Source of the DNA: RUG11237 sp045126515
GTDB lineage: Bacteria; Bacillota; Clostridia; Lachnospirales; Lachnospiraceae
Assembly (NCBI GenBank): GCA_045126515.1
Contig: JBGVOM010000110.1
Location: forward strand, 62,001-126,000
DNA: 64,000 nucleotides
Direction of reading: 5' to 3'
Part shown: piece after piece, positions 1 through 8,613 of the stretch
How the letters are laid out: every line of letters begins with the position of its first letter
Numbering within the stretch: position 1 is the first letter of the stretch
Notes under the pieces: model-generated
Databases searched by the model: none
What the model was told of the DNA's origin: nothing
The model's input: the letters and a program-made list of their open reading frames with translations, nothing else
Made by a program: the position numbers and the translations under genes

Positions 1-1046
1 TAAAGAGTACAGGTTCAGAAGGACTGGCTTTGATTGTAAATGATATGGGGAGCATCAATTTAGATGCTTCCCTGATAAAAAATAATGTAGTTGAAGCGGA
101 TTCTAAGATGATAGAGCTTTCTAATGGATGCATATGCTGCACTCTGCAGGAGGCATTTATGGAGCAGATTGAGATTCTCTCAAAGGACAAAAATGTAAGC
201 AGGATTTTGGTAGAAGCTTCTGGAATCAGTAATCCGGCTTCGATTGCAGAAGGCTTTTTAACATATCAGGATATTAAAAAAGTTTCAAATGTATATTTGG
301 ATTCCATTGTAACGGTGGTAGATGCGGAGCGGATTTACACAGAATTCTTTGCTGATATGAAAACTAAGATGGAAAGTGATGATGAAAACGATGATGATCC
401 GGATATTATTAATCTTGTGATGGATCAAATTGAGTTTTGTAATGTTGTTTTAATAAATAAGTGTGATCTTCTTTCGGCGGAAAAAGTAAAAGAAGTGAAG
501 AAGCTTATCAGGAGTTTTCAAAAGGAAGCTGAAATGTATGAGTGTACTTATGGAAAGGTGGATGCGGAGCGAATTTTTTGTGGAAAAAAGTTTGATTTTG
601 ATAAGGTAATGAATTCATCTGAAATGCAAAGAGCACTTGCCAGAGAACACAAAGCAGAAGAAGGATGCACGGATGAGTATGGACTTTCCTCTTTTGTTTA
701 TGAAGAGGTTAGACCATTTGACTACGACAAATTTATGAGTTTTTTAAATGATGATTATCCGGAAGAAATTGTTCGTGCAAAAGGCTATATATGGTTTGCA
801 GATGATGATATGCATGTGCAGTTATTTGAACAGGCAGGAAGGAATGCATCGGTTTCTGAAACCTCCAATTGGGTAGCTTCATTTGAGGATGCAGATAAAG
901 AGGAAGTATTCAAGAATTATCCAGAGGTATTAGAAGACTGGCATCCTCTGTATGGGGATCGAATGAACCAGATTGTCTTTATTGGAAAGAATTACAACAA
1001 AGAAAAGATTTTGGCATCTTTGAGAAAGTGTATTGCGGAAAGGTAG
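1..1046 (+). CDS. CobW-family GTP-binding protein (5' end cut by window)
   Basis: COG0523/CobW-type GTPase, a family of metal (zinc, cobalt) chaperones or insertases. The reading frame is open from the first bases of the window (codons from position 3), so the N-terminus with the Walker A loop lies outside. Visible are the post-P-loop strand LALIVNDMG, the metal-binding GCICC motif that marks the family, the NKCDLL guanine-specificity motif, and a CobW C-terminal domain (SSFVYEEVRPFDYDKF, then RAKGYIWFA). An acidic linker (DDENDDDPD) sits mid-protein. It overlaps or abuts a second CobW-like gene, so the two are probably co-transcribed for metal handling. The metal cannot be told from sequence. 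Confidence 0.9.
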   Translation, partial: KSTGSEGLALIVNDMGSINLDASLIKNNVVEADSKMIELSNGCICCTLQEAFMEQIEILSKDKNVSRILVEASGISNPASIAEGFLTYQDIKKVSNVYLDSIVTVVDAERIYTEFFADMKTKMESDDENDDDPDIINLVMDQIEFCNVVLINKCDLLSAEKVKEVKKLIRSFQKEAEMYECTYGKVDAERIFCGKKFDFDKVMNSSEMQRALAREHKAEEGCTDEYGLSSFVYEEVRPFDYDKFMSFLNDDYPEEIVRAKGYIWFADDDMHVQLFEQAGRNASVSETSNWVASFEDADKEEVFKNYPEVLEDWHPLYGDRMNQIVFIGKNYNKEKILASLRKCIAER

Positions 1047-1053
1047 AGGAAGA

Positions 1054-1986
1054 TTGATAAAAGTATATTTTGTAAATGGATTTTTGGATGCAGGAAAAAC
1101 CTCATTTATCAAAGAATTGCTAAAACAGAACTCCTTTCAGATTCCTGGAAAGACAATGCTTCTTCTGTGTGAGGAAGGTGAAGAGGAATACGATGAAGAG
1201 ATTTTGGTATCTAATAATGTGACAGTTGTTAATATTGAGAATGAGGAAGATTTTAATCCAGAACACATTATGAGTATAGAAAAAGAAATAAGACCGAAAA
1301 GAGTAATTGTAGAGTTCAATGGAATGTGGAATCGTAAAAATATCGAATTTCCCTGGTATTGGGATGATATAGTAGAAGTAGTTCTTATCGATGGGAGAAC
1401 CTTTGAGGTATATTCAAAAAATATGAAGTCCATTGTTTCTGAGCAAGTAAGAAATGCAGCAATGGCTATTTTTAACAGATGCGATAATGTTGGCACAAAG
1501 CTTGCCGGATTTAGAAGAAGTGTGAAGGCGGTTAATTCATATATTAATATCGTGTTTAAGGATAAAGACGGAGAGATGAATCCGAGATTTGATGAGGATT
1601 TACCTTATGATATTCATGGGGACAAAATTGAACTGACAGATGATACATTTGGTATTTTTTATCTTGATGCCATGGAGGATGTGGAGCGGTATCTTGGAAA
1701 AGAGGTAAGCCTGGTCGGTATGGTGATGAAAAAATCAAAAGAACAGTTAAACACGTGCATTATTGGCAGATTTGCTATGACATGTTGTGCAGAAGATTTG
1801 TCCTTATTTGGATTTATTTGTGATTATGAAAGCGGCCAACAAGTGGAGTTGGATGAGTGGGTAAACATAACTGCCATAGTTGATAAGGACTATGCAGAAA
1901 AGTTTGATATTTGGTATCCGGTTCTGAATGTAGTTTCATTAAAACGGTGCGATAAGCCTAAAAAAGAGGTAATAGAAATTTTGTGA
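1054..1986 (+). CDS. CobW-like GTPase fused to a DUF1980 (YcgQ/TIGR03943-like) domain
   Basis: The N-terminal half is a P-loop GTPase: VYFVNGFLDAGKTSF at the start and FNRCDN as a plausible guanine motif. It lacks the CxCC motif of the upstream gene. The last third (VSLVGMV, then CIIGRFAMTCCAEDLSLFGF, then WVNITAIV) matches the C-terminal domain of YcgQ/TIGR03943 proteins, which elsewhere accompany a UPF0718 permease in metal-related loci. I start it at TTG 1054, preceded by AGAGGA and giving the canonical MIKVYFVNGF; an in-frame TTG at 1033 is the alternative. It lies directly after the other CobW gene. I infer a metal-delivery role. The domain pairing in one chain is the notable point. Confidence 0.75.
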   Translation: MIKVYFVNGFLDAGKTSFIKELLKQNSFQIPGKTMLLLCEEGEEEYDEEILVSNNVTVVNIENEEDFNPEHIMSIEKEIRPKRVIVEFNGMWNRKNIEFPWYWDDIVEVVLIDGRTFEVYSKNMKSIVSEQVRNAAMAIFNRCDNVGTKLAGFRRSVKAVNSYINIVFKDKDGEMNPRFDEDLPYDIHGDKIELTDDTFGIFYLDAMEDVERYLGKEVSLVGMVMKKSKEQLNTCIIGRFAMTCCAEDLSLFGFICDYESGQQVELDEWVNITAIVDKDYAEKFDIWYPVLNVVSLKRCDKPKKEVIEIL

Positions 1987-2094
1987 CAGACAAGTATCGC
2001 CCTAAGCAACAAAATTTCTCAAAATATCGTAACACTCCCTTGAGTATAACTGAAAAACAAAGTAAACTGGAAGTAACAAGGAGGGAGAAAACGT

Positions 2095-3219
2095 ATGATG
2101 AAGCTCACATTTTCAGAGAATTTAGTAAAAATGCGTCACGAAAAGAAAATTACCCAGGAACAGCTGGCAGATTTTCTGGGAGTTACGAAAGCATCTGTAT
2201 CTAAATGGGAAACCGGAAATACCTTGCCGGATATACAGATATTGCCTCTGTTAGCATCTTATTTTGATTTGACCTTGGACGAATTGCTGGGATATGAACG
2301 AAATCTTAGTAAAGAGCAGATAAAATTCTTATACCACAGGCTTGCGGATGATTTTGCAGAAAAACCCTTTGAAGAAGTGATGGAAGAAACCCAGGAGTTG
2401 GTAAAGAAATATTACTCCTGCTATCCTTTTTTGCAGCAGATTTGTGTTTTGTGGCTGAATCACGCACCTTTGGCGGAGGACGATGCAAGAAAGTGGCAGA
2501 TACGGGACAATATAGTTGCTTTATGTGACCGCATTATAGAAAACTGTCGTGATATTGGTATTTGTAACAATGCGGTTGCCATTAAATCATTAATGGATTT
2601 GCAATGCGGAAATGCAGTGAAAGTTATTGAAGCAATGGAAGATGTTCTGGATGTGAATCGCATCGAGGACAAAGGAACACTTCTCACCATGGCTTATATG
2701 ATTGTTGGCGATGTGGAAAATGCGGAAAAAACAGCACAGATTTGTATGTACCGGAATTTATCAGAATTGCTGGACTATGGACTTCATTTAATGAAGTTAC
2801 ACAAAAAGGACTGGGAGTACAGCAGGGAAATTGGAAAACGTCTGGACAATATCATGGAAAGTTTTCAGATAGACAAGTTAAATCCTAATATGGCAGCATC
2901 CTACCATTATCAGAGAGCGGTCTGTTTATGTGAATTTTTAGAGGACGAAACAAAACAGGCAGAGGAGATGATTTTAAGCCATTTAGAGCAGTATACACTT
3001 GATGCTCAAAGGCTGTTTCAGGAAGGGATTATCTTACACGGAGATGATTTTTTCACAAAATTAGATGAATGGTTTGAAGAACTGGATTTAGGAATCAAGG
3101 GAGTACGAAGTGAAAAGCTGGTAAGAGAAAGTGCGCTGCAGGGCTTGGATTATCCGGAATTTCAGAAACTTTCCAATCAAAAGCAACTTGAAAAATTTCG
3201 CAAAATGATACTTACCTAA
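2095..3219 (+). CDS. XRE-family transcriptional regulator with long C-terminal helical region
   Basis: Residues 1-70 form a Cro/cI-type helix-turn-helix (FSENLVKMRHEKKITQEQLA, then GVTKASVSKWETG, then PDIQILPLLASYFDLTLDELLGY), the usual DNA-binding domain of Firmicutes regulators. The remaining 300 residues are helical and repeat-like, with no enzyme motif, resembling the TPR-type sensor part of such regulators. A strong GGAGGG ribosome site precedes ATGATG. Eighteen bases downstream lies an ABC ATPase gene, so this regulator probably controls or is co-expressed with that transporter. The signal it senses is unknown. Confidence 0.85.
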   Translation: MMKLTFSENLVKMRHEKKITQEQLADFLGVTKASVSKWETGNTLPDIQILPLLASYFDLTLDELLGYERNLSKEQIKFLYHRLADDFAEKPFEEVMEETQELVKKYYSCYPFLQQICVLWLNHAPLAEDDARKWQIRDNIVALCDRIIENCRDIGICNNAVAIKSLMDLQCGNAVKVIEAMEDVLDVNRIEDKGTLLTMAYMIVGDVENAEKTAQICMYRNLSELLDYGLHLMKLHKKDWEYSREIGKRLDNIMESFQIDKLNPNMAASYHYQRAVCLCEFLEDETKQAEEMILSHLEQYTLDAQRLFQEGIILHGDDFFTKLDEWFEELDLGIKGVRSEKLVRESALQGLDYPEFQKLSNQKQLEKFRKMILT

Positions 3220-3236
3220 GAAGGGGGAAAAGAAAA

Positions 3237-3968
3237 ATGTCTGAAATACTTAAAATTAAAAACCTTACAAAAACATATGCAGGTGGAAAGACTGCTGTTT
3301 CTGATTTATCCTTAACCGTAGAGTCAGGAGATATTTACGGATTTATCGGTCACAATGGTGCCGGGAAAACTACCACGATTAAAAGCATTGTGGGAATTCA
3401 CCAATTTGACCAAGGAGAGATTTTAGTAGATGGAATTTCTATCGGAGAAAATCCCATTGCCTACAAGCAGATTATGGCATATATTCCGGATAATCCGGAT
3501 TTGTATGATTATCTTACGGGAATCCAGTATTTGAATTTTATTGCAGATATATATCAGATATCTCAGAAGGACAGAGAAGAAAGAATCCAAAAGGAAGCAG
3601 ATGATTTTGAGATTACCCAGGCACTGGGAGATTTGATTTCCTCTTATTCCCATGGCATGAAACAGAAGCTGGCATTGATTGGGGCATTGATACACAAGCC
3701 AAAACTATTAATATTGGATGAGCCTTTTGTAGGTCTGGATCCAAAGGCCTCCGTTTTGTTAAAAGAGAAAATGAAGGAATTGTGCAAAGAGGGAAGTGCT
3801 ATCTTTTTCTCCACCCATGTGCTGGAGGTGGCAGAAAAGCTTTGTAATAAAATAGCCATCATTTCCCAGGGTACATTGCAGTTGTCCGGGGAAACCTCTC
3901 TTCTTACAAAAGAAAAGTCTTTGGAGCAGTTATTTATGGAGGTGGCTGTGCATGATACGACAGATTAA
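3237..3968 (+). CDS. ABC transporter ATP-binding protein
   Basis: A 243-residue nucleotide-binding subunit. Walker A is GHNGAGKTT, the signature is SSYSHGMKQKLALIGAL (a degenerate LSGGQ), Walker B is LLILDEPFVGLDP, and the switch histidine is in FFSTHVLEVAE. This is the ABC-2 export type (CcmA/NatA-like). It follows the XRE regulator by 17 bases and overlaps the permease gene by 17 bases, so the three form one operon. The substrate is unknown; antimicrobial peptide export or resistance is a reasonable guess from the context but is inference. Confidence 0.92.
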   Translation: MSEILKIKNLTKTYAGGKTAVSDLSLTVESGDIYGFIGHNGAGKTTTIKSIVGIHQFDQGEILVDGISIGENPIAYKQIMAYIPDNPDLYDYLTGIQYLNFIADIYQISQKDREERIQKEADDFEITQALGDLISSYSHGMKQKLALIGALIHKPKLLILDEPFVGLDPKASVLLKEKMKELCKEGSAIFFSTHVLEVAEKLCNKIAIISQGTLQLSGETSLLTKEKSLEQLFMEVAVHDTTD

Positions 3969-5565
3969 ATTATTGACAAAACTTCAGATATGTAATTCTT
4001 TTGGTATAAATGAAGTACGTTTTACCAAAGAAAAAAAGAAGAAAGTCCGCTTTTACGGACTGGCAGCAGTGTGGGTGGTATTAATTGCCTGCTTCTTAAG
4101 TTATGTGGCGGGAATGGCAGTTATGTTGGCAAAACTTAATATGGCACAGTTTATTCCATCCGCATTATTTGCGATTACCAGTGTGATGGTGTTTATTGTT
4201 ACTTTTTTTAAAACGGGAAATACCATTTTTCAGCAAAAAGCTTTTGAACAGCAGATTGCGCTGCCCGTGTCTAAGACGGCAATTATTGTCAGCAGATTTT
4301 TGTCCATGTATGTGACAAATCTGGTGCTTACCTCTATGGTAATGATAGCAGGAAGTGTGGTATATGGTGTTCTGATACATCCGGCAGTTTCTTTTTATGT
4401 TTATGGAGTGTTTTCCATAGTATTGCTTCCGTTGCTTCCGATTACACTTGCAACAATAATAGGAGCAGTAATTACTGCTATCAGTGCAAGAATGAAGCAT
4501 AAAAGCCTGGTAGAAACCATTCTTACGCTGGCTTTGGCAATTCTGATTATTGGCGGAAGTATGGTGTTTTCCGGTTCTGGGCAGACAGAAATAGAAGGAA
4601 TGATACAGAATCTGGCAGAAACTATGGAACAGCAGATAGGAAATATGTACCCACCGGCACTGTGGGTGGGAAATGCCATGGTTTCAGGAAATTTTGGGGA
4701 TTTCATATTATTTGTTCTGGTGTCTTTGGGAACCTTTGGAGTATTTCTTGTAGTGTTACAAAAGTATTTTCTTGGTATTTGCACGGCATTAGTTACAAGT
4801 AGTGGAAAGAAATCTTACCATCTGACAGAATTAAGTACCAGCTCTATTAGAAAAGCTCTTTGGAAAAAGGAACTGAAACGGTATTTTGCATCGACAGTTT
4901 ATGTGACCAATACCATGATAGGTTATGCCATGATGGTACTGCTTTCTGCAGTTATTCTTGTGGCAGGAATAGAGAATATCAATATTATAGCGGGAGCAGA
5001 GAGTATGGGACAGGCACTGGACCTGGAAGGGATGATAAGAAAGCTTTTTCCTTTTGTCTTATCATTTATGCCTGCCATGATGCCGATGACAGCCGCTTCC
5101 ATTTCTATGGAGGGAAAGCAGTGGTGGATTATGCAGTCTCTGCCGGTGCGTAAGAAAGATATTATATTAGGAAAAGTTCTGGCAAATATAACAGTGGTGG
5201 CACCTTTCTATCTGGTAGCTGAGGTGCTGGCGTTTCTGGCATTTCGCCCGGATTTACAGGAAGGCATCTGGTTAGTGCTGATTCCGGCAGTTTATATTTT
5301 ATTTAGTGTGGTGGCAGGAATTGTGATTAATCTTCATTTTCCTGTGTTTGACTGGGAGAATGAAACAAGAGTAGTAAAGCAGAGTACAGCTACATTTTTT
5401 TCCATGCTTACGGCAGCCGTTACCGGTATGATTCCGGCGGGAATATTATTGGCGGTGCCGGATGGATTTGTTTCGGTGTATATGGCAGCGGTGGTTTTTA
5501 TCGTGTTGGTGGCAACGGTGGTGCTTTGGAGAAAACAATGCGTGAAAGAAAAAGTATTACAATAA
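3952..5565 (+). CDS. ABC-2 type transporter permease
   Basis: A 537-residue integral membrane protein with about ten to twelve hydrophobic segments. It has the pattern of the large two-lobe ABC permeases of Firmicutes: a charged N-terminal stretch (TKEKKKKVRF), then membrane segments, a central cytoplasmic loop around residues 285-310, and a second membrane half. It starts inside the end of the ATPase gene (translational coupling) and is its obvious partner. Substrate unknown. A sigma-A promoter for the next gene begins soon after its stop, so the operon probably ends here. Confidence 0.88.
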   Translation: MIRQIKLLTKLQICNSFGINEVRFTKEKKKKVRFYGLAAVWVVLIACFLSYVAGMAVMLAKLNMAQFIPSALFAITSVMVFIVTFFKTGNTIFQQKAFEQQIALPVSKTAIIVSRFLSMYVTNLVLTSMVMIAGSVVYGVLIHPAVSFYVYGVFSIVLLPLLPITLATIIGAVITAISARMKHKSLVETILTLALAILIIGGSMVFSGSGQTEIEGMIQNLAETMEQQIGNMYPPALWVGNAMVSGNFGDFILFVLVSLGTFGVFLVVLQKYFLGICTALVTSSGKKSYHLTELSTSSIRKALWKKELKRYFASTVYVTNTMIGYAMMVLLSAVILVAGIENINIIAGAESMGQALDLEGMIRKLFPFVLSFMPAMMPMTAASISMEGKQWWIMQSLPVRKKDIILGKVLANITVVAPFYLVAEVLAFLAFRPDLQEGIWLVLIPAVYILFSVVAGIVINLHFPVFDWENETRVVKQSTATFFSMLTAAVTGMIPAGILLAVPDGFVSVYMAAVVFIVLVATVVLWRKQCVKEKVLQ

Positions 5566-5593
5566 TGTACAAATATATTTGAAATGACATATC

Positions 5594-5622
5594 TTGCAAA
5601 TGGAAGTGTATTGGGGTAGAAT
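5594..5622 (+). promoter_or_regulatory. Predicted sigma-A promoter of the agr-like operon
   Basis: TTGCAA at 5594-5599, a 17-base spacer, and TAGAAT at 5617-5622 lie about 45 bases before the response regulator gene. Just upstream, TGACATATCTTGCAAA loosely resembles one unit of the direct repeats found before agrB and agrD. Autoregulation is possible but weaker than at those two sites. Confidence 0.5.
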
Positions 5623-5665
5623 AAAGTGTAATACAAAATATACACTAGACTAACAGGAGGAAAAT

Positions 5666-6391
5666 ATGCTGAAAATCGCAGTGTGTGATGATGAAGGGCA
5701 ATTCAGAAAAAGAGTTGAAGAATATGTCGGAGATTACTTACAGAAGCAGGATATTTCATTTCAAATAGATGAATTTGTATCAGGAGCAGAATTTTTGGAA
5801 TTGGCGGAGCAAATGTGTGAATATCAGGTTGTTTTTCTGGATATCAGTATGGGAGAAACAGATGGTATTACCACAGCAGAGAAACTTAGAGAATACAGCG
5901 ATAAAGTAATTATTGTGTTTGTAACAGCATATATTGATTATTCTCTGGCAGGATATAAAGTAAATGCAATACGTTATCTGCTGAAAAACAGTCAGAATCT
6001 GGAAGCTGATTTTGAAGAATGTATGGATGCAGTTTTAGAAAAAGTAAATTATAAGGAACCTTTCAAAAGATTTCAGTTCAGAGAGGGCGAAAAAGAAATT
6101 AATTTAGATAGTGTCATATATATTGAAAGCAGACTGCATCTGTTAGAATTTCACATGGCAGACAGCGAGAGGAAAGTGTGGACTATGTATGGAATTTTAA
6201 ATACATGGGAAGAAGAACTAAAGCCCTACCGTTTTTTGAGAATTCATCAAAGTTATCTTGTAAACTTAAGATATGTAAAAAGAATAGAAAAAGGATATGT
6301 GGCATTGAAAAATGGAACTACTTTACCGGTTCCAAGAGCACGTCAGAAGGAAGTGGAAAAGGAAGTTGCTGCATATAAGGGAGAGGCATAA
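5666..6391 (+). CDS. LytTR-family response regulator (AgrA-like)
   Basis: A 241-residue two-domain regulator. Residues 1-125 are a receiver domain with acidic pocket D8/D9, the phospho-acceptor D59 in FLDIS, and FVTAY/K positions. Residues 140-240 are a LytTR DNA-binding domain (RFLRIHQSYLVNLRYVKRI, then LPVPRARQKEV). LytTR regulators bind tandem direct repeats; two such pairs occur downstream at 7730 and 8525. The stop codon abuts the kinase start (TAAATG). It is the presumed output of the AgrC-like kinase, activating agrB and the agrD operon when the peptide signal accumulates. Confidence 0.93.
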   Translation: MLKIAVCDDEGQFRKRVEEYVGDYLQKQDISFQIDEFVSGAEFLELAEQMCEYQVVFLDISMGETDGITTAEKLREYSDKVIIVFVTAYIDYSLAGYKVNAIRYLLKNSQNLEADFEECMDAVLEKVNYKEPFKRFQFREGEKEINLDSVIYIESRLHLLEFHMADSERKVWTMYGILNTWEEELKPYRFLRIHQSYLVNLRYVKRIEKGYVALKNGTTLPVPRARQKEVEKEVAAYKGEA

Positions 6392-7696
6392 ATGTTTGAA
6401 TATATTAGTAGTTTAGCACTGATTAGCTTAGAGGTTATTTGTTGTAAACTTTTTTTTGAAACCTTTTTTGAAGCGGAGCGAGAAAGAAAGAAATACGGTT
6501 ATCTTTGTCTGTTGTTTTTATTTATTTGCCTATGTGCATTTTCTAATTACCTAGCTACGCATATGATACAAAAACAGGCATTTATGTTACTAAGCATAAT
6601 AATTTGTATGTATTTGTATTTTAGGGCTGATATCAAAAAAATACTGATGTTTTCTGTATTATGCCAGAGTCTTTTACTGGCATGGGATTATATTATATTT
6701 GTTATATATATGGTATTATTTCCAAATAATACATTATCAGAAAAATATGAACTGGAAGTCGTTTTGCTCAGTTTATTTGGGAAAGTAATATGTTTACTAG
6801 CTGTTTTGTTTATAAGAAAAAAAATATGGGAAGGCAGGGAAGAAGCAATACCGGAAACGGGGTGGAGCCGTTTTTTATTTTTTCCTGTATTCACCATTAT
6901 TGCCAATATAGCTATGTTTTCAACTTTCCGAACAATAGAAGACAGAAAACAGATGATTACACTGTTTATTGTAGCTTTTGGCATGGCAGTAATGAATATT
7001 GTTGTGTGTTATATGCTTGATGATATCGCAAGGAAAGAAGCAATACTTCGCAAAAAAAATGCATTTGAGATTCAAGGAAAAAGTCAGTGGGAAATGTATC
7101 AGTCACTTTCGGAGAATTATAAAAAGCAGCGGGAAAAATCCCACGAATATTTAAACCAGATGACCTGTATCAGACACTTATTAAAAAATGAAGACTACAA
7201 AGAACTAGAACAGTATGTGGAAGAAATCAGTGGAAAGCTGGATGAAGGACATAATCTGATTAATACCAATCATAAAATTATCAATGCGGTGATTAACAAT
7301 AAGTATCAGGAAGCAGTGAAGAAAAAGATTGTGTTTGTTTTTAAGATAAATGACTTATCGAATTTGGGAATTGCAGATGATGATATCGTAATCATCTTAT
7401 CCAATCTGTTAAACAATGCCATAGAGGCATGCGAGAAATGTGAAGGGAAAAGAGTAATTAAACTGAAGGTAGTAAGGGAAGAAAATGAATTAGTAATATC
7501 TGTTCGAAATACATATCAACAGCCGGTGATTTTTCGGAAGGATGAATTTATTACCACAAAGAAAATCAATTCCATGGAGCATGGAATTGGAATCCGCAAT
7601 GTGATTCATGCGGTTGAAAAAAATAATGGTTTTTATAACATTGATTATAAAAATGATGAATTCTACTTTTCGATTGTAATACCAGAAAGGTATTAG
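6392..7696 (+). CDS. GHKL sensor histidine kinase (AgrC-like)
   Basis: A 434-residue membrane kinase. About six transmembrane segments occupy residues 1-210, the usual peptide-sensing part of AgrC proteins. A coiled linker follows, with the likely phospho-acceptor His251 in the SHEYLNQM box. The GHKL ATPase domain has the N-box NLLNNAIEAC and the G-box HGIGIRNV. It starts immediately after the response regulator stop, so the two are translationally coupled. Next to AgrB, it is best read as the receptor for the processed AgrD peptide. Gene order here is A-C-B-D instead of the staphylococcal B-D-C-A. Confidence 0.92.
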   Translation: MFEYISSLALISLEVICCKLFFETFFEAERERKKYGYLCLLFLFICLCAFSNYLATHMIQKQAFMLLSIIICMYLYFRADIKKILMFSVLCQSLLLAWDYIIFVIYMVLFPNNTLSEKYELEVVLLSLFGKVICLLAVLFIRKKIWEGREEAIPETGWSRFLFFPVFTIIANIAMFSTFRTIEDRKQMITLFIVAFGMAVMNIVVCYMLDDIARKEAILRKKNAFEIQGKSQWEMYQSLSENYKKQREKSHEYLNQMTCIRHLLKNEDYKELEQYVEEISGKLDEGHNLINTNHKIINAVINNKYQEAVKKKIVFVFKINDLSNLGIADDDIVIILSNLLNNAIEACEKCEGKRVIKLKVVREENELVISVRNTYQQPVIFRKDEFITTKKINSMEHGIGIRNVIHAVEKNNGFYNIDYKNDEFYFSIVIPERY

Positions 7697-7729
7697 GGAT
7701 ATCCAATAGGATAGAGTGATAAATTTTAG

Positions 7730-7798
7730 TGTCATTTTCTGCAAAAATCTGTCACTTTCTGCAAAAACTATTGAACAAAAAATAATTTTTGTTATAGT
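7730..7798 (+). promoter_or_regulatory. Paired LytTR-type direct repeats and promoter upstream of agrB
   Basis: Two direct repeats, TGTCATTTTCTGCAAAAA from 7730 and TGTCACTTTCTGCAAAAA from 7750, have a 20-base period. They are followed by -35 TTGAAC (7771-7776), a 16-base spacer and -10 TATAGT (7793-7798). Transcription would start about 12 bases before the agrB ATG, giving a very short leader. The same layout recurs before agrD. Tandem repeats two helical turns apart just upstream of the -35 are typical of LytTR activator sites, so the AgrA-like regulator is the likely binder. Confidence 0.75.
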
Positions 7799-7817
7799 GT
7801 TGGCAGGAGGAAGAACA

Positions 7818-8393
7818 ATGATAGAAAATATTGCAACAAGAGTGGTAAGAAAAATGCAGAAGGAAAAACTTTTAGATTCTCAGATGGAGGAACATAATGT
7901 ATATGCATTGATTACATTAACAGAAAAGTGGCTGACTATTATAACAATTATGATTATTGCATTATTTTTGGAAACGATAGTTCCTACCGTATTTTTTCTG
8001 CTTTTTTTCTTCTCATTGCGAAAGAGAACGGGGGGATATCATGCTCCGAAATTCTGGATATGCTATATTGAAAGTAATATATCATATTTGAGTATAACGT
8101 TTATTTGTAAAAATTTGGCAGAAAATGAAAAAATTATGTATGGTCTGCTTGCACTGGCAGTCGGCATTATAGGTTATATTGGAACGGTAAATCATCCTAA
8201 TATGGATATGAATGAGAAAGAAGTGCAGGAATCGAAATTTATGGCAAGATGCATACTGTTGATAGAACTTATGCTTATTCTGGCTTTGACATATTTCAAG
8301 GCAGATAAAACAGTATTGAGTTTTATGTCCGCTGCAATTATTTTGTGTGCAGTATTGTTGTGTCTTGCAAAAGCAATACACCAGGAAATATAA
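7818..8393 (+). CDS. agrB: AgrB-like peptide-processing membrane protease
   Basis: A 191-residue integral membrane protein of the accessory gene regulator B family. These proteases cut AgrD at the C-terminal side of the future ring and form the thiolactone. The catalytic pair is visible: His75 in TGGYHAP and Cys82 in FWICYIES, seven residues apart as in staphylococcal AgrB. Start chosen at ATG 7818 because AGGAGG lies just upstream and the N-terminus then matches the family; a longer in-frame extension back to 7716 would run through the promoter repeats. A terminator follows, separating it from the agrD transcript. Confidence 0.93.
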   Translation: MIENIATRVVRKMQKEKLLDSQMEEHNVYALITLTEKWLTIITIMIIALFLETIVPTVFFLLFFFSLRKRTGGYHAPKFWICYIESNISYLSITFICKNLAENEKIMYGLLALAVGIIGYIGTVNHPNMDMNEKEVQESKFMARCILLIELMLILALTYFKADKTVLSFMSAAIILCAVLLCLAKAIHQEI

Positions 8394-8409
8394 GGAATAT
8401 TATGTTAAC

Positions 8410-8456
8410 AACCGCAGAAAGAGCTAAAACTTTAGCTTTTTCTGTGGTTTTCTTTT
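8410..8456 (+). terminator. Intrinsic terminator after agrB
   Basis: AACCGCAGAAAGAGCTAAAA pairs with TTTAGCTTTTTCTGTGGTT around a very small loop, followed by TTCTTTT. It separates agrB from the agrD promoter. Confidence 0.75.
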
Positions 8457-8524
8457 GGTGCCAAAGAAAAACATAGAATAAAAAATATAGAGCAATTTTA
8501 TAAATAGTGATGAATTCCTAACAG

Positions 8525-8593
8525 TGTCATTTTCTGCAAAAAAATGTCATTTTCTGCAAAAACTATTGAAGAAAACATACTTTTTGTTATAGT
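8525..8593 (+). promoter_or_regulatory. Paired LytTR-type direct repeats and promoter upstream of agrD
   Basis: The repeat TGTCATTTTCTGCAAA occurs at 8525-8540 and again, identical, at 8545-8560 (20-base period). It is followed by -35 TTGAAG (8566-8571), a 16-base spacer, and -10 TATAGT (8588-8593), then an AAGGAGGTGAG ribosome site. The arrangement copies the agrB upstream region almost base for base in layout and stays conserved in the flanking AACTATTGAA and TTTTTGTTATAGT, so both units should answer to the same regulator. Confidence 0.78.
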
Positions 8594-8613
8594 TGTGGCA
8601 AGGAGGTGAGAGA

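Noticed and set aside
7716..7818. Extended AgrB start at 7716
   Set aside because: The extension covers the promoter and direct repeats; ATG 7818 has AGGAGG.
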